Positions 1 through 9,839 of a stretch of 64,000 nucleotides of DNA are shown here, piece by piece. Within the stretch, counting starts at the first letter, position 1. Every line of letters begins with the position of its first letter. The notes beneath the pieces are model-generated. The model saw nothing but the letters and a program-made list of their open reading frames with translations. It had not been told where the DNA came from and did not search any database. The stretch spans positions 1,346,057-1,410,056 of the forward strand of contig NZ_AP017368.1 in assembly GCF_002355955.1 (NCBI RefSeq), given 5' to 3'. A program made the translations under genes and the position numbers. The stretch is from Candidatus Desulfovibrio trichonymphae (GTDB lineage Bacteria; Desulfobacterota; Desulfovibrionia; Desulfovibrionales; Desulfovibrionaceae).

Positions 1-1060
1 GTTTCATTTTGTGATCGCGTTCCCATTCCACGTGCAGAGCCTGATCACTGGCAAGACAGGCCAGCAGCACCGTGTCCGCGTTGGTCACCATCGTGCGGAA
101 TTTATAAATCTGCATTTCTTTGCCGCCTAGGCCGACGCGTTTTTGCCGGTACAGCATAGGCCCGGCACTGTCCAGTCGGATAGCGGCTGCCAGGATCAGG
201 CCGAGGGGCAGCAGCACGGGCAGGCTTGCGAAGCACAGTACAAGGTCAATACAGCGTTTTATCAACAACCGGCGTTTGTCACACAGGTTTTGCCGTATCC
301 AGAGAGCGGCGGTCGGCCCGAGATCACATATCGTAATCCAGTGCACGTCAGTGCTGCCGCAAAACACGGGCGCCGCCAGAATATCGGTGAACCAGCGTCC
401 GGCCTCCTTGATATAGTCTACGGTCGCTGTCTTTTCCCGCATGTGCGGAATCAGCACAACGGCACCGGGGTAGCGCGCGGCGGCGGCGGACAGCAATTCG
501 CGCGTGCGCCGCACGTCATCGGGCAGAGCAAAAATATCCACCGGCGTCAGACCGCGCTCGGGATGGCGCTTGAGAAAATGCCATAGGCCGCGTCCGATTT
601 CACCATGGTCAAAAATAAGCAGCGGCCTGCCCCACCAGCGTCGCGCGGCAAACAAACGACGACAGCACGCGCGCATGCCCGGCAGGGCAAACACAGTGAT
701 AAGCCAGCTTCCTGCAATGATCAGGCGGGAATATATCCTGCCCGTCTGCGACAGGAAGAGCACTGTCAGAATAAGGCCATACAGCAGCGTGGCGAGCAAA
801 AAGAGGGACTTGAGTTCGCGCGGGGGTGGCAGGGAAACGCTTTGATACAGGCCGAAACCGACGCCCAGCAATGGTCCCAGCAGGAGCATGGGGAACACCC
901 AGCGGTACAGGGCCGGGTTGACGTCGCCGAATGTCGCGCGCAGCAAAAAAACCAGGGTCGCCGGCATCAGGAGGGCCGTCAGGTCGGCAAGACAGAGCAT
1001 AAGGCTTTGCGGTGAAATACCGGCTCGGTGAAACAGGGGCACCAGTATATGGGGATGCAT
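1..1060 (-). CDS. wbaP: Undecaprenyl-phosphate galactose phosphotransferase WbaP-like (3' end cut by window edge)
   Basis: An open frame of about 353 codons starts at the ATG at 1060 and runs off the left edge without a stop. The N-terminal part has several hydrophobic segments (residues ~20-125). A nucleotide-binding-like stretch around GEIGRGLWHFLKRHPERG follows, and from residue ~265 a bacterial sugar-transferase domain with KRCIDLVLCF, the hydrophobic hairpin, LYRQKRVGLGGK and YKFRTM. Proteins of this family move a sugar-1-phosphate (Gal-1-P or Glc-1-P in WbaP) onto undecaprenyl phosphate at the inner membrane, starting O-antigen or capsule repeat units. The last ~120 residues, including most of the catalytic domain, lie outside the window. 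The neighbouring acetyltransferase pair supports a surface polysaccharide locus. The exact sugar cannot be told from sequence. Confidence 0.85.
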   Translation of the reverse strand, partial: MHPHILVPLFHRAGISPQSLMLCLADLTALLMPATLVFLLRATFGDVNPALYRWVFPMLLLGPLLGVGFGLYQSVSLPPPRELKSLFLLATLLYGLILTVLFLSQTGRIYSRLIIAGSWLITVFALPGMRACCRRLFAARRWWGRPLLIFDHGEIGRGLWHFLKRHPERGLTPVDIFALPDDVRRTRELLSAAAARYPGAVVLIPHMREKTATVDYIKEAGRWFTDILAAPVFCGSTDVHWITICDLGPTAALWIRQNLCDKRRLLIKRCIDLVLCFASLPVLLPLGLILAAAIRLDSAGPMLYRQKRVGLGGKEMQIYKFRTMVTNADTVLLACLASDQALHVEWERDHKMK

Positions 1061-1186
1061 TATAACAGACGATTATTGTTTGTCCGGCGAGATTGTCTTA
1101 TTGTCCGGTGCTGTTGCCAAAGCCTGGCGCAAGAGCGTCAGAGCGTGAACCATCCTGGCCTCAGCCGCGTGTGCCATATGTCCGCC

Positions 1187-2422
1187 CTATTCTGTGCATT
1201 TTCGGTCTGGATTTACTGGACGTTGCTTGGGGCAGCCCCAGTGCATAAAATCCGTTTCCGGCGAGCCTGTCAGGCGTTCGTCAGCGACAAGCGCATGGCC
1301 TTTCCAGTCGCGAATGACGACATCCAGGCGTTCCATGTTTACATAGGACAACAGGGCGGGCCATCGGTCCGCCATGGCTCGCAGAATGCGGTCATAGGTC
1401 ACTTCGCCACCGTGAAAGCCATCTACAAATTCACAGTCGTCTGAGCCGAGAGAGCGCGGGTCTGTAAAATCTAGAACGTCAATGCCGCGTTCCAGCAGGG
1501 CGTTGCGCAATGCGAAAAGATGCGAGTAGCCCTGTTTGCTTTGGTGCATAACGTTCAGCACGCGTTCGGAAAGCGGCGCGATAAAGACAAATGTGGCGAT
1601 GCCGCGTGCCCTGAGTCGGCAGTAGATTTCGGCAAAAGCGTCCAAATGCTCGAGATTCGGGCCTTCCTGATCGGGACGAGCCCGGTAAAAGGACTTGATC
1701 CCGTAACGGGCCTGTTTGAGCGTGTCTTCAAACCTGTAATCAAAAGGACGGCTGCGGCCAGTGATTTCGGCAGTATAATACCACGAACCGTCCGGACCGA
1801 AGCCGTCGTCTGTCTGCTGTGCCATAATGCCGTAACGCGTCTTTCGAAAGATGCCCAAGAGCGGAGCGACTATCTCCGCCGGAGAAATTTTCCCTTCAAA
1901 AAGCCAAGTCCAAGGTTTTTTGAGGTTTTCAAAGCCGTAATTGTAAGAGCCGCTGGTGGTGGGTTCTTCTTTAAATGGGTCAGTGTGCCACTGCGGCATA
2001 AACCACCAGAAATCCAGCCCGAGAATAACTGCTTTCGGCTTGTGGACGGCAAGCATGGCGTTTAGTGTGGAGCGCAATACGGCCAGATTGCCGGCAACGC
2101 CGCCTACGTTGACAAAGGTTCTGCGAAATGAAGAAGCACGAAACTGCATGACCCGAGAGGATCCCACTGTTGCGATTTCCGGCTTGACAGCTTCATAGAG
2201 ACGCAGCTTGTAGTCCACAAAATCCTGTGAGACGCCTGAACCAAAGACGACGAATTCGCCAGCCGCCTGAGCAGCAACAACCCGTTCCACTGCCACGTCG
2301 CCGCTTTGATGCAGCCACAGGCAGGTGTAGGGGAGCACAAGCACAAGGCTTACTGTCGCGAGAAGCAGCAGTACTTTGAAATAGCGTTCTATATAGGAGG
2401 TGTTGGTCATTGGTGTGAGCAT
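1187..2422 (-). CDS. SGNH/AlgX-like membrane-anchored protein, partner of MBOAT
   Basis: About 411 residues with one N-terminal membrane segment (LLLLATVSLVLVLPY) and a long periplasmic part. A GSSR motif (VGSSRVMQF) near residue 80 and a late DGFHG motif resemble blocks I and V of SGNH-fold acetyl-transfer proteins such as AlgX/AlgJ and DUF1574 proteins. It begins about 17 bases after the MBOAT stop, so the two are probably co-transcribed. Such pairs O-acetylate exopolysaccharide: the MBOAT protein carries acetyl groups across the membrane and the SGNH protein transfers them. I chose the ATG at 2422 because an upstream in-frame start would lie inside the MBOAT gene; the ATG at 2410 is an alternative. 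Catalytic competence is not proven. Confidence 0.6.
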   Translation of the reverse strand: MLTPMTNTSYIERYFKVLLLLATVSLVLVLPYTCLWLHQSGDVAVERVVAAQAAGEFVVFGSGVSQDFVDYKLRLYEAVKPEIATVGSSRVMQFRASSFRRTFVNVGGVAGNLAVLRSTLNAMLAVHKPKAVILGLDFWWFMPQWHTDPFKEEPTTSGSYNYGFENLKKPWTWLFEGKISPAEIVAPLLGIFRKTRYGIMAQQTDDGFGPDGSWYYTAEITGRSRPFDYRFEDTLKQARYGIKSFYRARPDQEGPNLEHLDAFAEIYCRLRARGIATFVFIAPLSERVLNVMHQSKQGYSHLFALRNALLERGIDVLDFTDPRSLGSDDCEFVDGFHGGEVTYDRILRAMADRWPALLSYVNMERLDVVIRDWKGHALVADERLTGSPETDFMHWGCPKQRPVNPDRKCTE

Positions 2423-2439
2423 ACTGCGCTGCCCGTCGG

Positions 2440-3933
2440 CTAAAACTGAAAATACAAAAATGTGGATTTGCGTGAAACAAGAATCAAGGTAATGAACGTC
2501 AGCACGGCCAGCCCCGTAGCCCAAAAGCCGGACGCGCGCCAGGCGAATTTTGGGAAAGAACCGTCAGCCCGTCCCCGCAAGAGTTCCCGGCTGTTGGGAA
2601 AGGCCCATACCAGAAGCGCGCAGAGCAGCAGCAGCGCATAAGGCTGCCAGCCCTGAAAATAATTGTTGGGCAGCAGGGCGCCGTCTTCCTGCGCAGCTGC
2701 AAACGGGCATGTGAACATGGCCGTATACACGACCACAGCTCCCTTGAGCGTTGTCGCGCGAAAAACCACCCAGCAGGCGTTGATGCAGAAGAAAGTCAGG
2801 GCAATGCAGGCAAGGCGGCATAAGGAAGTCTTTAATATCTTTTCCGGCATTTTGTCCTTGATTTGGGCGCGGAAAAAGTGATTTACGCAAAGCATTGCGC
2901 CGTGTAGCGTTCCCCAGATTACAAAGGTCCAGCCCGCGCCGTGCCAGATGCCGCCGATGAACATGGTGAGAAAGAGATTGCGGTACTGGATGAGCCGTCC
3001 GGCTCTGTTGCCGCCCAACGGAATGTACAAAAAATCGCGCAGCCATGAGCCGAGCGTGATGTGCCAGCGTCTCCAGAAATCCACAATGCCGGTGGACTTG
3101 TAAGGGGAATCAAAATTTTCAGGCAGGCGCAGGCCGAGCATCAGGCCAAGCCCGATCGCCATATCAGTATAACCTGAAAAATCGAAATAAAGCTGAAAGG
3201 TGTAACAGAGAGAACCGAGCCACGCTTCAGCACCGCTCAGGGGCAAGGCACTGTCCGCGGCATTGAAGACGGCATTGGCGTACAACGCTATGCTGTCGGC
3301 GAGCAGGATTTTTTTTGCAAGACCTATGCTGAAAAGGGTGATACCGCGCGCGATGCCTTCCGAGGTGTGTGGGCACAGCGCGTCAAACTGGCTTCCCATT
3401 TGTTCGTAACGTACGATGGGGCCTGAAATGACATAAGGGAAACACGAGGAAAAGAGCGCGTGGCGGGCAAGTCCCGCCGGTTCTGTACGGCGCTGGTAGA
3501 CGCCCACAAGCCAGGCAATCTGAATAAAGGTATAGAAGGAAATGCCGAGCGGCAGGCCGGGGGTGTTCCATGTCCACCCTGTCTGGAAAAGAAGAGCGAG
3601 ATTTTGGGCCAAAAAGTCGGAGTATTTGAACCATACCAGCGGCAAAAGATTAAGGATGAGCGCAAGTGAGAGAAGCCCTTTACGGCTCATTCCAGACTTT
3701 TTTGCCGCAAAACGTTCGTCCGGTACGGCAAGGGCAAGGCCGAAGGTGTAGTTCATAGTGATGAGCACGGCCAGCAGCAGCAAAAAACCAGCGTCCCACA
3801 AGGCATAAAAACCAGCTGAAAAAAGAAGCAGAATCAGTGCAAACCGCGATGGCCCGGCTGTTCCGGCAAGCCGCCAGACAAGCAGCAGCAGGGGGAAAAA
3901 ACAGAAAATAAAGGGATAGGAATGGAACAGCAT
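2440..3933 (-). CDS. MBOAT family O-acyltransferase (AlgI/DltB-like)
   Basis: 497 residues, about the usual AlgI length, with many membrane segments starting at once (LFHSYPFIFCFFPLLLLVW). Diagnostic MBOAT stretches are WRRWHITLGSWLRDFLYIPL and IWHGAGWTFVIWG, which holds the conserved histidine. AlgI-type proteins are polytopic inner-membrane enzymes that pass acetyl groups from the cytoplasm to a polysaccharide acetylation machine. The start at 3933 is preceded by AGGAG at a good distance, so the longer upstream frame is not used. It leads the two-gene unit with the SGNH-like protein and lies near wbaP, so acetylation of a surface glycan is the likely role. Confidence 0.88.
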   Translation of the reverse strand: MLFHSYPFIFCFFPLLLLVWRLAGTAGPSRFALILLLFSAGFYALWDAGFLLLLAVLITMNYTFGLALAVPDERFAAKKSGMSRKGLLSLALILNLLPLVWFKYSDFLAQNLALLFQTGWTWNTPGLPLGISFYTFIQIAWLVGVYQRRTEPAGLARHALFSSCFPYVISGPIVRYEQMGSQFDALCPHTSEGIARGITLFSIGLAKKILLADSIALYANAVFNAADSALPLSGAEAWLGSLCYTFQLYFDFSGYTDMAIGLGLMLGLRLPENFDSPYKSTGIVDFWRRWHITLGSWLRDFLYIPLGGNRAGRLIQYRNLFLTMFIGGIWHGAGWTFVIWGTLHGAMLCVNHFFRAQIKDKMPEKILKTSLCRLACIALTFFCINACWVVFRATTLKGAVVVYTAMFTCPFAAAQEDGALLPNNYFQGWQPYALLLLCALLVWAFPNSRELLRGRADGSFPKFAWRASGFWATGLAVLTFITLILVSRKSTFLYFQF

Positions 3934-4073
3934 GGCACACTCCTGACACGCGCAACACGGGTAGATGATTCGGCAGCGGCAGACAGCGAAAACATCAGTG
4001 TTCTGGCGCAAAAATCGACAAGTCTTGTCGTCTGCTGGTCTTTGGCCGCGGCGAATTCTGAGCAGGCCTCGAG

Positions 4074-4361
4074 TCAGGAATTAAGCTCTACCCTGAATTT
4101 GCGCGACAGTCTGAAAACAACCACCTTGCGTGGTGGCAGGGTGATGGTTGCGCCAGTCTGCGGGTTGCGCCCAATGCGGGAAGCCTTGTCATAACATTCA
4201 AACTTGCCGAACCCGCTGATCAGAAGAGCGCGATCTTTTTTAATGGTGTTTTTCATGATCTCCAGCAGGTTTTCGATAACATTTTTAACATCAGCATGGT
4301 TTTTATCGATTTCTTCGTAGATATCTTCGACAATATCTGCTTTTGTCAGTGTTTTTTTCAT
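4074..4361 (-). CDS. ihfA: Integration host factor alpha subunit / HU-family DNA-bending protein
   Basis: 95 residues, the normal length for the family. MKKTLTKADIVEDIYEE opens the helical dimerisation part; GFGKFECYDKASRIGRNPQTG and ITLPPRKVVVFRLSRKFR form the beta arms, with the proline that intercalates in the minor groove (GRNPQTG). The protein bends DNA at specific sites for recombination, replication and transcription. The start at 4361 has GGAG nine bases upstream; the ATG at 4379 is less well placed. The alpha assignment, rather than beta or HU, rests on the arm and C-terminal sequence and is fairly likely. It stands alone, divergent from the radical SAM gene. Confidence 0.88.
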   Translation of the reverse strand: MKKTLTKADIVEDIYEEIDKNHADVKNVIENLLEIMKNTIKKDRALLISGFGKFECYDKASRIGRNPQTGATITLPPRKVVVFRLSRKFRVELNS

Positions 4362-4546
4362 GTTTGTTTTCTCCGTCATGTTCAGGTGCGAAAGACGCAA
4401 ATCGTCGTGCCTAGACTGGCACAGGCGTGCCAGCCATTTCACATAGTTGGCATTTTTTTTATACATACACGCAAGCAAAAAACGGGGCAAGATTTTTTTT
4501 GACGGAATTTTTTGTACAATTTTTTATTTTAATCAATTTAGGATAC

Positions 4547-5557
4547 ATGAAAAAATTTTACTGGTCTGCGCCGCGCCGCAGCGCGTGTCCCATCATTCCC
4601 GTTTTCCTGCCTTTCCATGGTTGTCCCGCGCATTGCGTTTATTGCGCCCAGTATACGCAGACAGGCCAGGGCCCGATACCGTTCCCGGATATTCTTGATA
4701 AGGTCGGAACTGTGCTGCGCGCCCGCGCGCTTGCCGGGCTGCCTCCGCCGGAACTGGCCTTTTACGGCGGCACCTTTACGTCCATGCCTGAAAAAGAGCA
4801 AAGGCAATGTCTTGACTTGGCGACTTATGCGATTCAGCGGGGGCTGATCTGCTCTTTTCGGTGTTCCACACGGCCTGACAGCGTGGATGTTCCGACATTG
4901 ACGCGCCTGCGGGATGCGGGGTGTTCAACTGTGGAGCTTGGCGCGCAGAGTTTTGCAGACGCGGCACTGACAGCCGCACGGCGCGGTTATGGCGGCGCGG
5001 CGGCGGCGGCCTGCAATCTGGCGAAGCAGGCGGGATTGAACCTTGGCGTGCAGTTGTTGCCCGGCATGCCGGGCGTCAGCCCTGAGGTTTTTATCTGCGA
5101 CGTATCCGCAGCGCTACGTATGGGCGCGGATATGCTGCGTTTCTATCCCTGCCTTGTTCTTGCGGGCACGGAACTGGCGCGGGAATGGCGCGCAGGTGGC
5201 TATCGACCTTGGGGTATGGAAGTCTGTCTTGCAAGCCTTGCCCAAGGCTGTCATGGCCATGGCGCACAAAACGTCGGTTACGCATGGGGCTGGCACCTGA
5301 AGCCGTTCTTGACGGAGCGGTGCTGGCCCGGCTCAGTCCATCCGGCGCTCGGAGAGCGGGTGATGGCGCGCGCACTGTTGATGGCGGTGCGGCAGGAGGC
5401 CGACCGGGGCAGGCTTTTTGCGTTGGATGCGCCGTTGCGTTGTCAGGGGTATTTCTGGGGACACAGGGGCGAACTACGCGCAGCCTGGGCCGCGCTGGGG
5501 CTTGGTTCGGACGAAGTTCGCTTTGTGGAAGGAGAAGAGGTGCGGCTGTATTTGTGA
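4547..5557 (+). CDS. Radical SAM protein (Elp3/HemN-like fold)
   Basis: 336 residues. The motif HGCPAHCVYCAQ near residue 25 supplies the three cysteines (C-x3-C-x2-C) of the 4Fe-4S cluster that cleaves S-adenosylmethionine; AFYGGTF is the SAM-binding GGE-like motif. The Elp3/MiaB/NifB-type barrel follows to about residue 240. I do not recognise the substrate. Similar stand-alone proteins are often annotated as coproporphyrinogen oxidase-like or Elp3-like. The ATG at 4547 follows the very AT-rich ihfA intergenic region, with AGGA a few bases upstream, and excludes the longer unlikely leader. Confidence 0.75.
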   Translation: MKKFYWSAPRRSACPIIPVFLPFHGCPAHCVYCAQYTQTGQGPIPFPDILDKVGTVLRARALAGLPPPELAFYGGTFTSMPEKEQRQCLDLATYAIQRGLICSFRCSTRPDSVDVPTLTRLRDAGCSTVELGAQSFADAALTAARRGYGGAAAAACNLAKQAGLNLGVQLLPGMPGVSPEVFICDVSAALRMGADMLRFYPCLVLAGTELAREWRAGGYRPWGMEVCLASLAQGCHGHGAQNVGYAWGWHLKPFLTERCWPGSVHPALGERVMARALLMAVRQEADRGRLFALDAPLRCQGYFWGHRGELRAAWAALGLGSDEVRFVEGEEVRLYL

Positions 5558-5616
5558 ATCTGCCCAGAGCAGGTGTCGCGCTCAACCGTCGTGTGACGCA
5601 AATGCCCTGTTTCTCG

Positions 5617-5940
5617 CTATTCGCAGCAACTGGATCTGATCCCCTGCGCTGTATGATGCGCGGCAAAAGCATAGCGGCCGTATCTCATGCCGTTGCCGAC
5701 AATGCCCGCTTCTTCCAGACGGCGCATTATGTCATTGTGGGCATTTTCCATCTGCCGCTTCAGTGTTGCCAGCCCTGCGGCACAGTCGCGCACGGCCTTA
5801 GCGTCCGGTGTGGCGTTGTTGTGCAGAGCGCACAGTTCCTGGCGTTTGACAAAAATTTCGTCGCGGACAGCGTTTATGCGTTTGGCGTATTCCTCACAAG
5901 CGTCAGGCTATGTTCTTGGCCGGATGACCGGGGCAAATCC
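5617..5940 (-). pseudogene. Relic of a periplasmic heavy-metal sensor (ZraP/CpxP-like)
   Basis: The minus strand encodes a continuous stretch with EEYAKRINAVRDEIFVKRQ, ELCALHNNATPDAKAVRD and LATLKRQMENAHNDIMRR, ending at a stop at 5617-5619. This looks like the helical 'LTxxQ' periplasmic metal-stress proteins common in Desulfovibrio. An in-frame TAG at 5908-5910 separates it from the sequence upstream, and no start codon or signal peptide can be joined to it. I read it as a decayed C-terminal half. The family assignment is by eye and moderate. Confidence 0.45.
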
Positions 5941-6063
5941 CGCGTACGTGACGGTTTTGTACCTTTTTAGAGAACTCGCCGACGTGCTGGCGGACCGATC
6001 CCAGCCATTGGTGGTACGGGCGTGTGGAGATAAGGATGGTGGGTCAACAGAAGCTGACTTTCG

Positions 6064-6843
6064 TCAAGTCACAACCGTGCCCAGCGGTTCCCCGTCCAGT
6101 AAATACCGGCGCAGGCTTGATGGCATACGGCCGTCCAGAATGAGTACGCGGGCGCATCCGGCCGTGAGCGCATTCAGGCACGCGTTGATCTTGGGTATCA
6201 TACCTCCGCTGATCACTCCCTGCCCGGTCAGTCGCGCGACGGTGGCCTGATTCAGATGTGGGACAAGCGTTCCGTCGGCGTCAAGTACGCCCGGCACGTC
6301 GGAAATAAGCACGAAATACGCGGCCTTCAACGCGCTGGCGATCGCCCCGGCCGCCATATCGGCGTTGACGTTTAGGGCTTCTCCTTCCGGCCCTGAGGCC
6401 ACGGGCGCGACCACCGGCACAAACCCTGCCGTCAGTAGGCAGTCAAGCAGTGCTGTATTCACCGCCGTGACTTCTCCGACAAGTCCGAGAGCGGGGTTTT
6501 TGCGCTGGGCGAGCAGAAGATTTCCATCGCGTCCAGAAATGCCCGCCGCGCGAACCTGACAGCGTAAAAAGGCACTGACGACGGCCTTGTTGACCTGACC
6601 GCAGAGTGCCATTTCTACAGCCTCCATCGCAGCTTCGTCCGTCACACGCAAACCTTCCACAAAACGGCTTTCAATATGCAGGCGAGTCAGGAGGTTTGTG
6701 ATCCGCGGCCCTCCTCCGTGCACGACGACAAAACGCATGCCTTTCACGGCAAGAATTGATAGATCTGCAGCAAAAGCCGAGCTCAAATCTGTCTTGTCCA
6801 TAGCGTGGCCGCCGTATTTAATAACAACAGTGGCAGTGTCCAC
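6064..6843 (-). CDS. argB: Acetylglutamate kinase
   Basis: Phosphorylates N-acetylglutamate, second step of arginine synthesis, in the cytosol. Family motifs are in order: KYGGHAM near the N-terminus, VVHGGGPRI, GISGRDGNLL, GLVGEV, NVNADMAAGAIASAL, LISDVPGVL and GGMIPKINAC. I place the start at a GTG (6843) because GGAG lies seven bases upstream, which gives 259 residues; the longer open frame upstream would have no ribosome site. It is not next to other arg genes here and is transcribed away from gltX. Confidence 0.9.
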   Translation of the reverse strand: MDTATVVIKYGGHAMDKTDLSSAFAADLSILAVKGMRFVVVHGGGPRITNLLTRLHIESRFVEGLRVTDEAAMEAVEMALCGQVNKAVVSAFLRCQVRAAGISGRDGNLLLAQRKNPALGLVGEVTAVNTALLDCLLTAGFVPVVAPVASGPEGEALNVNADMAAGAIASALKAAYFVLISDVPGVLDADGTLVPHLNQATVARLTGQGVISGGMIPKINACLNALTAGCARVLILDGRMPSSLRRYLLDGEPLGTVVT

Positions 6844-7194
6844 AGCTTTTCTCCAGTCTTTATTGTGGAATAGAAAATTTGCCTTGCACTCCGGCTGGCT
6901 GTCGCCGGTTTGCACGCCCGGCGCACGCAAAGTCGTTGCAAGGCGTGCACTCTTATTGTACTACATATATCTTCGGTGAACAAGAGCGCGGCATAACAAT
7001 ACAGTATAACGGGACACAAAATATCTATTTTGCACAAACAGTAATTGCCGGACGCAAATCGGGAACGCCGCGGCAATGTGGTAAAATTTACTGAACGGGG
7101 CACAGTGCGCTTACTGTGCAGTGCGGGCGATCAGGGTATTGACAAAATCATATTGGCATATGCCGTGATATGCCGAATTGTTGAAGGAAACAGT

Positions 7195-8583
7195 ATGACG
7201 GATGTTGTGACGCGTTTCGCACCGAGCCCCACCGGGTATTTGCACATCGGCGGCGCGCGTACCGCGATTTTCTCTTGGCTTCTAGCCCGTCATTATGGTG
7301 GTCGTTTTTATCTGCGCATTGAAGATACGGATTTGCTCCGCTCAAAACAGGAATATACGGACTCTATTCTGGCTTCCATGCGCTGGCTGGGCCTTGATTG
7401 GGACAACGCCCCCGTGTACCAGACCCAACGCACTGATTTATACAACAGTGTTGTGGCCAGACTGCTTGCCGACAGGCATGCCTATTGGTGTTCCTGCACG
7501 CCTGAAAAAGTGGAAGCCATGCGCAAGGCGGCAAAGCAAAGAGGCGAAAAGCCCCGCTACAACGGGCAATGCCGATCTCGCGGGATCGGCCCTGGGCAGG
7601 GGCGTTGCGTACGCCTTAAATTGCCCCTTTCCGGTAAAATCGTTTTTGATGATATGGTCAAGGGCCACATAGCCGTGGACGTGAGCGAACTGGACGATAT
7701 GGTGCTGCGTCGCGCAGACGGCATGCCCACCTACAATCTGGCCGTTGTGGCGGACGATTATGAAATGGGCATCACACACGTGATCCGCGGTGATGACCAT
7801 GTCTCCAACACGCCGCGTCAGATACTGATTTATCAGGCGCTGGGTCTGTCTGTGCCGCGTTTCGGGCATGTTCCCATGATTTTGGGGCATGACCGCCAGA
7901 AGCTTTCCAAACGGCACGGAGCGCGCGCGGTGATTGAGTACCGGCGTGACGGTCTGCTGCCGGCGGCGCTCGTCAGCTGTCTGGCGCGCCTTGGCTGGTC
8001 GCACGGCAATCAGGAGCTGTTTTCCCTTGAAGAGCTTGTCAGGCATTTTGACGGCACCAATTTGAACCAGGCCGCCGCCGCCTTTGACCCCGCCAAACTC
8101 GAATGGACAAACACCCGTTTTATGCGTGATATGCCTCTGGAAAATCTGGCAGCGCTTGTCTCCCCCTTTGTTCGGGAGACGGGCTTCAGCGTACAGCCCA
8201 AGGCAAGGCTTGTCGCGCTCTGCGCCATGTTTCGCGAGCGGGCGGGCAATCTTCTGACACTGGCGGAAAATTTCCGTCCCCTGCTTGTCCCTGCCGCAGA
8301 ACTTGCCGTGAATAAAAAAGACGCCGCAAAGCATTTTACCGAAGCGGGTAAAACGCATCTGCGCGCGCTCACAGGTGTTTTTCAGGCTTGTGATCCCTTT
8401 GCCGCCGGGAAGATTGAAGAGGCACTGAACAGCTATGTGGCGAACAGCGGCCAGACTTTCAAACAGGTGGCCCCGCCTCTGCGCACGGCGCTTATGGGTT
8501 TTATGGGAGGTGCGCATTTAAGCGACATTATAGCCTTTTTAGGCAAGGAAGAGACGCTCGCGCGCCTTGCGCGCTTTATTTGA
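7195..8583 (+). CDS. gltX: Glutamyl-tRNA synthetase
   Basis: Charges tRNA-Glu, and possibly tRNA-Gln where GatCAB exists. 462 residues, typical length. The class I signature HIGH-type motif is PSPTGYLHIGGARTA and the KMSKS-type motif is KLSKRHGA. The start at 7195 follows GAAGGA and gives the canonical N-terminus TDVVTRFAPSPTG. The 350-base region before it is shared with divergent argB and holds a TTGACA at 7139-7144, but no convincing -10 partner. Confidence 0.95.
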   Translation: MTDVVTRFAPSPTGYLHIGGARTAIFSWLLARHYGGRFYLRIEDTDLLRSKQEYTDSILASMRWLGLDWDNAPVYQTQRTDLYNSVVARLLADRHAYWCSCTPEKVEAMRKAAKQRGEKPRYNGQCRSRGIGPGQGRCVRLKLPLSGKIVFDDMVKGHIAVDVSELDDMVLRRADGMPTYNLAVVADDYEMGITHVIRGDDHVSNTPRQILIYQALGLSVPRFGHVPMILGHDRQKLSKRHGARAVIEYRRDGLLPAALVSCLARLGWSHGNQELFSLEELVRHFDGTNLNQAAAAFDPAKLEWTNTRFMRDMPLENLAALVSPFVRETGFSVQPKARLVALCAMFRERAGNLLTLAENFRPLLVPAAELAVNKKDAAKHFTEAGKTHLRALTGVFQACDPFAAGKIEEALNSYVANSGQTFKQVAPPLRTALMGFMGGAHLSDIIAFLGKEETLARLARFI

Positions 8584-8591
8584 AGTAGCGC

Positions 8592-8896
8592 CTATGCCGC
8601 CAGGTTTCTTTTCATGGCAGGAGGAAAGCCTTCGTTCGCCATGTTGGGTCGTTCGTTGTTATACTTCCAAAGCCGGCGTGCAGCAAAATTCTGCACTTCC
8701 TCACTGTCCAGGTGCAGCGTTCAACATAACCGTTCTGCAGGGGTTTGCCCGGTTTGGATATAGCGGGGTCCCTGTCTCCCTCTTCATGGCCTAATCCTGC
8801 AAATAACCGTTTGATATGCTCAGGTCCACCAAAAGCCATGGGAAGGTATTTTCTGTTTTCAGATAACACTTTTGTATAACCAGCATTTCTGTGCAA
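8592..8896 (-). pseudogene. IS3-family OrfB transposase relic (C-terminal end)
   Basis: Minus-strand frames carry the end of an IS3-type DDE transposase. One frame has PGKPLQNGYVER, the family signature after the second Asp region. A second frame has LDSEEVQNFAARRLWKY followed by NNERPNMANEGFPPAMKR and a stop at 8592-8594. The two parts need a frameshift and a deletion of about 15 codons between them, and the first Asp region upstream (GGPEHIKRLFA) is already eroded. No inverted repeats or orfA were found beside it. The 170 bases on to 9069 are AT-rich and show nothing recognisable. Confidence 0.75.
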
Positions 8897-9069
8897 GGCT
8901 GCCTTAAAGATTTCTATAGCACATCTATAAAAATATATGACAAATTAAGTCTTGTGCCATTTCAATATGGACAATGGAGTCTGACAGATTTAATGTTGAT
9001 ACCCCCATTTTACTTTGGGACTAATCATCTAGATCCATTGTTTTTGTTTGGTAAAAATATTAAAAAACA

Positions 9070-9747
9070 TCACAAAGGTGAAAATTTCTTCGTTCTGTGT
9101 CGCCGCACGCGCGCGGGAGTTCCGGCAACGACGGAATATGGCGGTACGTCACTGGTCACCACGCTGCCAGCGCCCACAATGGCCCCTTCGCCGATAGTCA
9201 CGCCTTTCAAAATCAGCGAGTTCATGCCGATCCACGCGTAATCGCCGATTACAACCCGCGCGTCGTTCTCGTATCCGGGGCTGTCCGTGCGACTTTCAGG
9301 CGGCCAAGGCGCGTGAAAATCCGAATCCACAATGATGCAATTGGGCGCGAGCAGAACCTTGCGCCCGATGATGATGCTGGTTGACCGCGCTGTGACTGAG
9401 GAGCCGCTCAACTGCGCGCCGTCGCCGATTTCAATGCTTGCGTCGTCGCCGAACACTCTCAGGCGTACGGGCGCGGCAAGTGTGGCGGCTGTGCCCCGTC
9501 GCCAGGAAGAAATAAGGCTCACGTTCGCGCCTATACGTATGGTTCCTCCCGGCCAGCGCAACAAGCCCACAGGGCCGTGAGCGCGTGTACCGGGGCCGAC
9601 ATGGACGCCAAAAAGGGCGGCCTTGCAGCGCAGGCGCGCTGTGCCCCACAATACACCGAAGACGCGCATGTTTTCAAGGCAGATAAAGCTTGCCGCGTCG
9701 GCAAGTGTAAAATCACGTTGCAGGGCTTTGCGTAGCAGTGTTAGCAT
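9070..9747 (-). CDS. Hexapeptide-repeat acyltransferase (WbbJ/LbetaH type)
   Basis: 225 residues. From residue ~75 the protein has the left-handed beta-helix pattern of repeated [IV]-G-x4 units ([65 protein letters not shown]) and the classic ending SVVAGTPAR. These trimeric enzymes move acetyl groups to sugars, often in lipopolysaccharide or capsule. SDFHAPWP holds the likely catalytic histidine. The start at 9747 is preferred over a GTG at 9762 that has no ribosome site. The sugar acceptor is unknown, and it stands apart from other glycan genes. Confidence 0.8.
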   Translation of the reverse strand: MLTLLRKALQRDFTLADAASFICLENMRVFGVLWGTARLRCKAALFGVHVGPGTRAHGPVGLLRWPGGTIRIGANVSLISSWRRGTAATLAAPVRLRVFGDDASIEIGDGAQLSGSSVTARSTSIIIGRKVLLAPNCIIVDSDFHAPWPPESRTDSPGYENDARVVIGDYAWIGMNSLILKGVTIGEGAIVGAGSVVTSDVPPYSVVAGTPARVRRHRTKKFSPL

Positions 9748-9839
9748 AGTACAATCTCTCACAGTTTGTTATAGCAGTTGCCGCCTGACGAAGTAAGTGA
9801 CCGCATCGCGGACAGGGCGTGTAATGATTTTCTATGCCC